From positions 1-40,358 of the forward strand of contig JARKOU010000038.1 of the NCBI GenBank assembly GCA_029975645.1: DNA of 40,358 nucleotides, in the 5' to 3' direction. Under the pieces are notes generated by a model. The model was not told the origin of the DNA. It was given only the letters and a program-made list of their open reading frames with translations, and made no database searches. Origin of the DNA: Actinomycetales bacterium (GTDB lineage: Bacteria > Actinomycetota > Actinomycetes > Actinomycetales > JAHECE01). Position numbers and translations under genes: made by a program. Below are positions 34,843 through 40,358 of this stretch, piece by piece. How positions within the stretch are numbered: position 1 is the stretch's first letter; every line of letters begins with the position of its first letter.

Positions 34843-35838
34843 TCAGAAGCCGAGGCCGGCGGCGACGCTGCGGATCTTCTCGGCGCTCGCCTGAAGGCGG
34901 GCGATCTCGAACTCGTCCATGGGCACCTTGAGGGTCTGCTTGACGCCGCTCCGTCCAACGATGGACGGAACGGACAGACAGACGTCGTTGACGCCGTTGT
35001 AGTCGTGGAGCAGCGAGCTCACCGGGAGGACCCGGTTCTCGTCGCGGATCACGGCCTCGATGATCCGGGTGCACGCGAGGCCGACGGCGTAGTTGGTCGC
35101 GCCCTTGCCCTCGATGATCTTGTACGCCGAGTTGACGACGTCCTTGGCGATCTCCTCGCGGTCCTCGATGGTCAGCGCGTTCGGGCCGGTCTGCGGCCAC
35201 TCGTGCAGGGGGATCGACGCGATGTTGGCCGAGCTCCAGAGCGCGAACTCGGTGTCGCCGTGCTCGCCCACGATGTAGGCGTGGACGTTCTGCACCGCCG
35301 TCTTGGTCCTCAGCGAGACGAGGTAGCGCAGGCGGCCCGAGTCGAGCACCGTGCCGGAGCCGAACATCTGGTTCGCGGGCAGGCCCGAGATCTTCATCGA
35401 CACGTAGGTGACGACGTCGACCGGGTTCGCCACCAGCATGTAGATGGCGTTCGGCGCGACCTCGAGGAGCGACGGGATCAGCTTCTTCATGATGTTGACC
35501 GTGGCGCCGGCGAGCTCGAGCCGGCTCTGACCCGGCTTCTGCTTGGCGCCGGACGTGATGACGATCATGTCCGAGTCGGCGCACACGGCGGGGTCGTCCG
35601 AGCCGACGATCGAGCCCATCGGCGTGAACTGGATCCCGTGGCCGATGTCGAGCGCCTCCGCCTCGACCTTGGCCTTGTTGATGTCGTAGAGGGCTACTTC
35701 GCGCGCGGCGCCGCGGATGAGAGCCGCGTACGCGAGCGTTGCGCCGACGGCGCCCGCGCCGACGACGGAGACCTTCGAGGTGCGCCGCGAGGCGGCGTCG
35801 GCTTCTGGCGTTGGAATGTCGAAATCGCTGGTGCTCAT
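34843..35838 (-). CDS. ldh: L-lactate dehydrogenase
   Basis: This enzyme interconverts pyruvate and L-lactate with NADH. The 331-aa protein has the NAD loop VVGAGAVGATLAYA (about 24-37), the mobile loop GAKQKPGQSRLEL with its substrate arginines, ANPVDVVTY, and the catalytic histidine in GEHGDTEF. The glutamine in KQKPGQSR favours lactate over malate dehydrogenase. The ATG at 35838 lies 53 bases after the stop of the DinG-type helicase gene on the same strand. Fermentative ability fits a facultative Micrococcales organism (inference). Confidence 0.96.
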   Translation of the reverse strand: MSTSDFDIPTPEADAASRRTSKVSVVGAGAVGATLAYAALIRGAAREVALYDINKAKVEAEALDIGHGIQFTPMGSIVGSDDPAVCADSDMIVITSGAKQKPGQSRLELAGATVNIMKKLIPSLLEVAPNAIYMLVANPVDVVTYVSMKISGLPANQMFGSGTVLDSGRLRYLVSLRTKTAVQNVHAYIVGEHGDTEFALWSSANIASIPLHEWPQTGPNALTIEDREEIAKDVVNSAYKIIEGKGATNYAVGLACTRIIEAVIRDENRVLPVSSLLHDYNGVNDVCLSVPSIVGRSGVKQTLKVPMDEFEIARLQASAEKIRSVAAGLGF

Positions 35839-35891
35839 GGCGGCCAGCCTAGGGATTCGATGTCGGTACGGGACCGGAATAGGTCCCCTGA

Positions 35892-38057
35892 TCAGCCGTC
35901 CGCGCTCGCGGATCCGCGTCCCGCCCCGGACGCCGCGAGCGCGTCGAGGCGCCGGAGCGCCCCTCGTGCGACGGCCGGGTCCGTGGTCCGCCAGAACGGC
36001 GGCAGGGAACGGAGCAGGTACTCGCCGTAGCGGGCGGTGACCACCCGCGGGTCGAGGATCGCCACCACCCCGCGGTCCTGTGTGCTCCGGATGAGCCGGC
36101 CGGCGCCCTGGGCGAGCAGGAGCGCGGCGTGGGTGGCGCTCACCGCCATGAATCCGCTCCCGCCGGCGGCGTCGACCGCCTCGGCCCGCGCCGAACGCAC
36201 CGGGTCGTCCGGGCGCGGGAACGGGATCCGGTCGATCAGGACGAGGTGGCACGTGGCCCCGGGGACGTCGACGCCCTGCCAGAGCGAGAGCGTCCCGAAG
36301 AGGCAGGCCCGCGGGTCGGCGACGAAGTCCCGCACGAGGGTCGGGAGCTGGTCGTCGCCCTGGCAGAGCACCGGGACGTCCAGACGGTCACGGATCGCCT
36401 CGGTGGCCGCGACGGCTGCCCGTCGGGACGAGAAGAGTCCGAGCGTCCGCCCGCCCGCCGCCTCGATCAGGCCGGCGATCTCCTCGATCTGCTCCGGCGG
36501 CACGCCTTGCCGGGTGGGCGGTGGGAGCGACCGCGCGACGTAGACGATCCCCTGGCGCGCGTAGTCGAACGGGCTGCCCACGTCGATCCCGCGCCACGCG
36601 CCGTCGTCGTCCTCCGACTCTCCCGCCTGTAGCGGCGGCTCCGCCGGGCTCGCCGCGCGCGCCTCGGGGCCACGGAGGCCGACGGCGCGGGCCAACGGCT
36701 CGAACGAACCGCCGAGGGTGAGGGTCGCCGAGGTGAGCACGGCCCGCCGCTCGGCGAGGAGGCCCTCGCGGATCAACCCGCTGACGTGCAGGGGCGCGGC
36801 GTGCAGGCGAGACGCGGCCGCCCGGCGCTCGTCGCCGTCGCCCCGCGCGCACCACAGCACGTCGCGCGCGGGGTCCTCGTCCGCCACGCGCTCGGCGGTC
36901 TCGAAGAGGGCGAGCATCGCGGCCGAGGCCACCTTGAGGCCGGCCGCCGTCTCGTCCGCCGCGCCCGCTTCCGGCTTGAGCACGCTCAGCACGGCCCGCG
37001 CGGCGTCGCGGACGGACTCGACGGCGCCGCGGACGTCCTCGGGGAGCCCGCGAGAGAACCGTCCCTCCGGCAGGACGATGAGCGCGGCCCCGAGGGCGGC
37101 CCCCGCGGCGTCGAGGTCCGGCGTGGGGACGCCGGCGTTGCGGCGTGCAAGGCGCGCCGCGTGCTCCACCACGGGCGCCGAGAGCTCGGCCGTGGCCTGC
37201 GCGGTCACGCGGTCGGTGAGGTCGTGCGCCTCGTCCACCACGAGCACGCCGTGCTCCGGCAGCACGTTCGGCGAGCCCGCCGCCGCGATCCCGAGCATGG
37301 CATGGTTGGTCACCACCACGTCCGCCTCCCGCGCGGCCTCCCGGGCGAGGTGGGGAAAGCATTCGGCGCGCATCGGGCAGCGCGGGCCCAGGCACTCCAG
37401 GGCGCTGACGGAGACCTGCCGCCACGCGCGCTCCGACACGCCGGGGACGAGGTCGTCCCGGTCGCCCGTGGCTGTCTCCTCCGCCCAGGCGCGCAGCCGC
37501 AGGACCTGGGCGCCGAGCGCGCCGGGAGGGTCCCGGCGCGTGCCCGTTCCGCCCCGGACGTCCTCCCGCGAGGGCTCCGGCTCGTCGAGGGAGAACAGCG
37601 TCGCGCCGTCGTCGGCGGGGTATCCACCGGCCACCTTGTGCCGGCAGACGTAGTTGTTCCAGCCTTTGAGCACCGCCACCCGGGCCGGGCGCGGGAGGTG
37701 CTCGCGCAGGGCGTCGGCCACGAGGGGGAGGTCTCGAGTGATCACCTGGCGCTGGAGGGCGAGCGTGGCCGTCGAGACGACCACGCGCTGCCCGGTGCGC
37801 ACGGCGTGGTCGACGGCGGGGACGAGGTACGCGAGCGACTTCCCCGTGCCCGTGCCCGCCTGGACCAGGAGGTGACCCTGGCCCGCCATCGTCTCCGCGA
37901 CAGCCCGGGCCATGGCGTGCTGCCCCTCCCGGCGCGCCCCGCCCATGCGGGCGACGACGGCGTCGAGCAGGGTGTCGACGCCTCCGACGGCGTCCGGGCG
38001 GCTATCGGGCTCCGAGGCCTCCGGCGCCCCACCGGCCCCGCCCGCGTCCGCCTGCAC
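35892..38057 (-). CDS. DinG/XPD-type ATP-dependent DNA helicase
   Basis: The 721-aa SF2 helicase has Walker A QAGTGTGKSLAYL (about 61-73), Walker B VVDEAHD, and late motifs SATLTLGG and QGAGRLIRS. Cysteines in YVCRH and LECLGPRCPMRAECF are spaced as the four ligands of an iron-sulfur cluster, as in DinG and XPD. Such enzymes unwind 5'-tailed duplexes, R-loops or forks. DinG is SOS-regulated in E. coli, but no SOS box is seen upstream here. The start at GTG 38057 lacks a clear ribosome site, so a start further in is possible. The hflX gene lies 80 bases upstream. Confidence 0.94.
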   Translation of the reverse strand: MQADAGGAGGAPEASEPDSRPDAVGGVDTLLDAVVARMGGARREGQHAMARAVAETMAGQGHLLVQAGTGTGKSLAYLVPAVDHAVRTGQRVVVSTATLALQRQVITRDLPLVADALREHLPRPARVAVLKGWNNYVCRHKVAGGYPADDGATLFSLDEPEPSREDVRGGTGTRRDPPGALGAQVLRLRAWAEETATGDRDDLVPGVSERAWRQVSVSALECLGPRCPMRAECFPHLAREAAREADVVVTNHAMLGIAAAGSPNVLPEHGVLVVDEAHDLTDRVTAQATAELSAPVVEHAARLARRNAGVPTPDLDAAGAALGAALIVLPEGRFSRGLPEDVRGAVESVRDAARAVLSVLKPEAGAADETAAGLKVASAAMLALFETAERVADEDPARDVLWCARGDGDERRAAASRLHAAPLHVSGLIREGLLAERRAVLTSATLTLGGSFEPLARAVGLRGPEARAASPAEPPLQAGESEDDDGAWRGIDVGSPFDYARQGIVYVARSLPPPTRQGVPPEQIEEIAGLIEAAGGRTLGLFSSRRAAVAATEAIRDRLDVPVLCQGDDQLPTLVRDFVADPRACLFGTLSLWQGVDVPGATCHLVLIDRIPFPRPDDPVRSARAEAVDAAGGSGFMAVSATHAALLLAQGAGRLIRSTQDRGVVAILDPRVVTARYGEYLLRSLPPFWRTTDPAVARGALRRLDALAASGAGRGSASADG

Positions 38058-38137
38058 CCCGACAGGGTAGTTGCCCCGTGCGCCACGCCGCCCCGCGGGA
38101 TGCGCGCGAGCCGGTGCCGGTCCGGCCCGCCGGGCGG

Positions 38138-39658
38138 TCAGGACGCGCGTGGCACGGCGGCGGCCCGCAGTTCCGCGGCCAGGGCCTCGCTCACCCGCGC
38201 GCGCAGGGCCGTGCCCTCCGGCACGTGCTCGGCGCTCGTGATCTCCCCGTCGTGGTGCACCCGGCTCACGAGGTCACCGCGTTCATAGGGGATGACGACG
38301 TCGACGGCGACGCCCGGGCGCGGGAGCCGGTCCTCGATCGCCAGTCGCAGGGTCTCGAGACCCTCCCCCGTGCGGGCCGAGACGACGACGGCGTCCGGGT
38401 GACGGCTTCGCAGGCGCGCGAGAGTCTCCGGCTCGGCCAGGTCAGCCTTGTTGAGCACCACCAGTTCGGGGACCTCCCGCGCGCCGGGGATGTCCGCGAG
38501 GACCGCGTGCACGGCGGCGATCTGCCCTTCCGGGTCCGGGTGGGCGGCGTCGACCACGTGGAGGAGCAGGTCGGACTCCGCCACCTCCTCCAGCGTGGAG
38601 CGGAACGCCTCCACGAGCTGGTGCGGGAGCGATCGCACGAAGCCGACCGTGTCGGTGAGCGTGTAGACGCGCCCGTCGGCCGTCTCGGCGCGGCGGACAG
38701 TGGGGTCCAGGGTGGCGAAGAGCGCGTTCTCCACGAGCACGCCCGCGCCCGTCAGGCGGTTGAGCAGGGAGGACTTCCCGGCGTTCGTGTAGCCGGCGAT
38801 CGCCACGGACGGGATCGCCTTGCGGCGACGCGAGGAGCGCTTCGTGGCCCGGGCTGGGGCCATCGCGGCGATCTCCCGGCGGAGCTTGGCCATGCGGGTG
38901 CGGATCCGCCGCCGGTCGAGTTCGATCTTGGTCTCGCCCGGCCCGCGCGAGCCGATGCCCGCACCCGCGGCCACACGGCCACCCGCCTGGCGGGACATGG
39001 ACTCGCCCCAGCCGCGCAGGCGGGGCAGCAGGTACTCGAGTTGCGCGAGTTCCACCTGCGCCTTGCCCTCGCGCGACTTCGCGTGCTGGGCGAAGATGTC
39101 GAGGATCAGGGCCGTGCGGTCCACCACCTTGACCTTCACCACGTCCTCGAGAGCCCGGCGCTGTGAGGGCGAGAGCTCGCCGTCGACCACCACGGTGTCC
39201 GCACCGCAGGCGGCCACCAGGTCGGCCAGTTCCGCCGCCTTCCCCGAACCGAGGTAGGTCCCGGGGTCGGGGTGCGCGCGCCTTTGTAGCAGGCCGTCCA
39301 GCACCTGCGACCCGGCCGTCTCGGCGAGGGCGGCGAGTTCGCGGAGCGAGACCTCCGCATCGTGCACGCTGCCCGACGTCCACAAGCCCACGAGGACCAC
39401 GCGCTCGAGCCGCAGCTGCCGGTACTCGACCTCGGTGACGTCCTCGAGCTCCGTGGACAGGCCGGCGATGCGCCGCAGGGCGCTGCGTTCCTCGGCGTCG
39501 AGCTGGTCGCCGTCGTGCCGGCTCGGGCCGGCGTCCTCGGTGTGCAGTGCCGTGCCGGCCCGCGCCAGGATTCGCTCGATGACCGCCTCGACGGCGGCGT
39601 CCTCACTGCGCGGGGGGTCCTCGGTACGCACGGCGGAGGGGCTGGGATCGCGATTCAT
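38138..39658 (-). CDS. hflX: Ribosome-splitting GTPase HflX
   Basis: HflX splits stalled 70S ribosomes and is linked to heat stress and macrolide tolerance. The 506-aa protein has the N-terminal HflX domain (DPGTYLGSGKAAELADLV at 131-148, DGELSPSQRRALE), the linker GIGSRGPGETKIELDRRRIR, and the GTPase domain with G1 GYTNAGKSS (289-297), G3 DTVGF and G4 NKAD. The start at ATG 39658 has AAGGTG eight bases upstream. The first 75 residues are a variable acidic extension. It is divergent from the methyltransferase gene across 88 bases. Confidence 0.96.
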   Translation of the reverse strand: MNRDPSPSAVRTEDPPRSEDAAVEAVIERILARAGTALHTEDAGPSRHDGDQLDAEERSALRRIAGLSTELEDVTEVEYRQLRLERVVLVGLWTSGSVHDAEVSLRELAALAETAGSQVLDGLLQRRAHPDPGTYLGSGKAAELADLVAACGADTVVVDGELSPSQRRALEDVVKVKVVDRTALILDIFAQHAKSREGKAQVELAQLEYLLPRLRGWGESMSRQAGGRVAAGAGIGSRGPGETKIELDRRRIRTRMAKLRREIAAMAPARATKRSSRRRKAIPSVAIAGYTNAGKSSLLNRLTGAGVLVENALFATLDPTVRRAETADGRVYTLTDTVGFVRSLPHQLVEAFRSTLEEVAESDLLLHVVDAAHPDPEGQIAAVHAVLADIPGAREVPELVVLNKADLAEPETLARLRSRHPDAVVVSARTGEGLETLRLAIEDRLPRPGVAVDVVIPYERGDLVSRVHHDGEITSAEHVPEGTALRARVSEALAAELRAAAVPRAS

Positions 39659-39746
39659 CGTCGTCACCTTCGCACGCGGCCGACGGCGCGGGCCAGTCAT
39701 TTCGCGCAGGGCGTGGTGTGCACGCACCGCTCGCTAGGCTCGCCGC

Positions 39747-40358
39747 GTGCGCGTCGACGCCGAGTCTCCCACCGCTGAGCCTCCGAGCAGCGAGCCGCCG
39801 ACCAGCGAACCGCCGACGACGGGGACGCAGCTACCGCACGGCGGGCGCTCCACGGGGCGCGCGGCGCCGTCGTCGTCGTCGCGACCGCCCGGGGAGCACT
39901 ACTTCTCGGCCAGGCCCGCCTCGGCCGGGGAACGACGTCGGCTCACGGTCCACCTGGCCGGCCGCGAGGTCGAGGTGGAGACCGCGGGCGGCGTCTTCTC
40001 CGGCGAGCGGCTGGACCTCGGTACGCAGGTGCTTCTGCGGTCCGTACCGCCTCCCCCGCCCGCCGGTGACCTCCTCGACCTCGGCTGCGGCTGGGGACCG
40101 ATCGCCCTGACGCTGGGTCTGTTGGCGCCGAAGGCGCGCGTCTGGGCCGTGGACGTGAACGAACGGGCCCTCGACCTCGTGCGCGCCAACGCGGCGCGCC
40201 TCGGGCTGAGCGGGGTCACCGCCACCCCGCCCGACGGCGTCCCGGCGGGCGTGCGTTTCGCCGCGATCTGGTCCAATCCCCCGATCCGGATCGGCAAGCC
40301 CGCCCTGCACGCTCTGCTCGAGGCGTGGCTACCGCGCCTGGCCCCGGGTGCGTCCGCG
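39747..40358 (+). CDS. RsmC-like class I methyltransferase (cut by window end)
   Basis: The open frame runs from GTG 39747 to the last base without a stop, giving 204 residues. The first 49 are Ser/Pro/Thr-rich (repeated SEPPT). Then comes EHYFSARPASAGERRRL, the SAM-binding loop LDLGCGWGPIALTL, the acidic residue in AVDVNERALDLVRANAARLGL and the catalytic SNPPIRIGK motif. NPPI and the HYFS segment point to the RsmC/RlmG family (guanine-N2 methylation of rRNA). Substrate choice cannot be settled from this part. GTG 39747 has no strong ribosome site, so the exact start is uncertain. Confidence 0.85.
   Translation, partial: MRVDAESPTAEPPSSEPPTSEPPTTGTQLPHGGRSTGRAAPSSSSRPPGEHYFSARPASAGERRRLTVHLAGREVEVETAGGVFSGERLDLGTQVLLRSVPPPPPAGDLLDLGCGWGPIALTLGLLAPKARVWAVDVNERALDLVRANAARLGLSGVTATPPDGVPAGVRFAAIWSNPPIRIGKPALHALLEAWLPRLAPGASA

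Noticed and set aside
1-40358. CRISPR arrays, transposases, phage genes, tRNA or rRNA genes
   Set aside because: None was seen. The repeats present are short, few and not spaced like CRISPR repeats, and gene content is core chromosomal throughout.

Overview
The window is a contiguous, very GC-rich stretch of actinobacterial chromosome. Gene content and order point to the order Micrococcales (a Cellulomonas/Sanguibacter/Promicromonospora-like organism; this is an inference, not an identification). Indicators are Wag31-type DivIVA with SepF and YggT, a DUF3040 protein beside mraZ, frequent GTG starts, a HelD-type RNA polymerase recycling helicase, a DUF5302 protein, and actinobacterial SOS boxes of the TCGAAC-N4-GTTCGA type. 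Almost everything is core chromosomal material. I see no prophage, insertion sequence, CRISPR array, rRNA or tRNA.

Region 1 (84-24094, all minus strand, so read from right to left) is a near-complete division and cell wall (dcw) cluster: mraZ, rsmH, ftsL-like, ftsI, murE, murF, mraY, murD, ftsW, murG, murC, ftsQ, ftsZ, pgeF, sepF, yggT, divIVA, lspA, an RluD-type pseudouridine synthase, a GNAT acetyltransferase and dnaE. Many neighbours overlap by 1-8 bases (ATGA/GTGA junctions), which implies translational coupling. The lipid II enzymes (MurC-G, MraY), the septal synthase pair (FtsW/FtsI), the divisome scaffold (FtsQ, FtsL, FtsZ, SepF) and the polar growth organiser (DivIVA) are thus made together. 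The cluster starts at a promoter overlaid by three 10-bp-spaced MraZ boxes (24125-24150). A second likely control point is a 31-bp inverted repeat just before ftsZ. yggS, often found between pgeF and sepF, is absent.

Region 2 (24095-28144) holds a 550-bp non-coding stretch with tandem and palindromic repeats, a DUF3040 membrane protein, a HEPN-type protein and a divergent spermidine-synthase-like protein that share one perfect SOS box, a cold-shock protein and a PAC2-family protein.

Region 3 (28145-34757) has helD and serA on the plus strand, then DUF5302, nrdR and a LysM membrane protein on the minus strand. The LysM gene is divergent from lexA, and SOS-box-like sites lie between them. This is the layout of SOS-induced division inhibitors (YneA, ChiZ), so the window carries both the division machinery and a probable DNA-damage brake on it.

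Region 4 (34758-40358) has ldh, a DinG-type helicase and hflX on the minus strand, and a divergent RsmC-like methyltransferase cut off by the window end.

The most unusual points are two non-consensus residues in the GTP-binding core of the FtsZ, a 13-bp four-copy tandem array at the end of the HEPN gene, a palindromic motif that recurs 24 kb apart, and the SOS box in front of the HEPN/spermidine-synthase-like pair. No clear new multi-gene system is visible.
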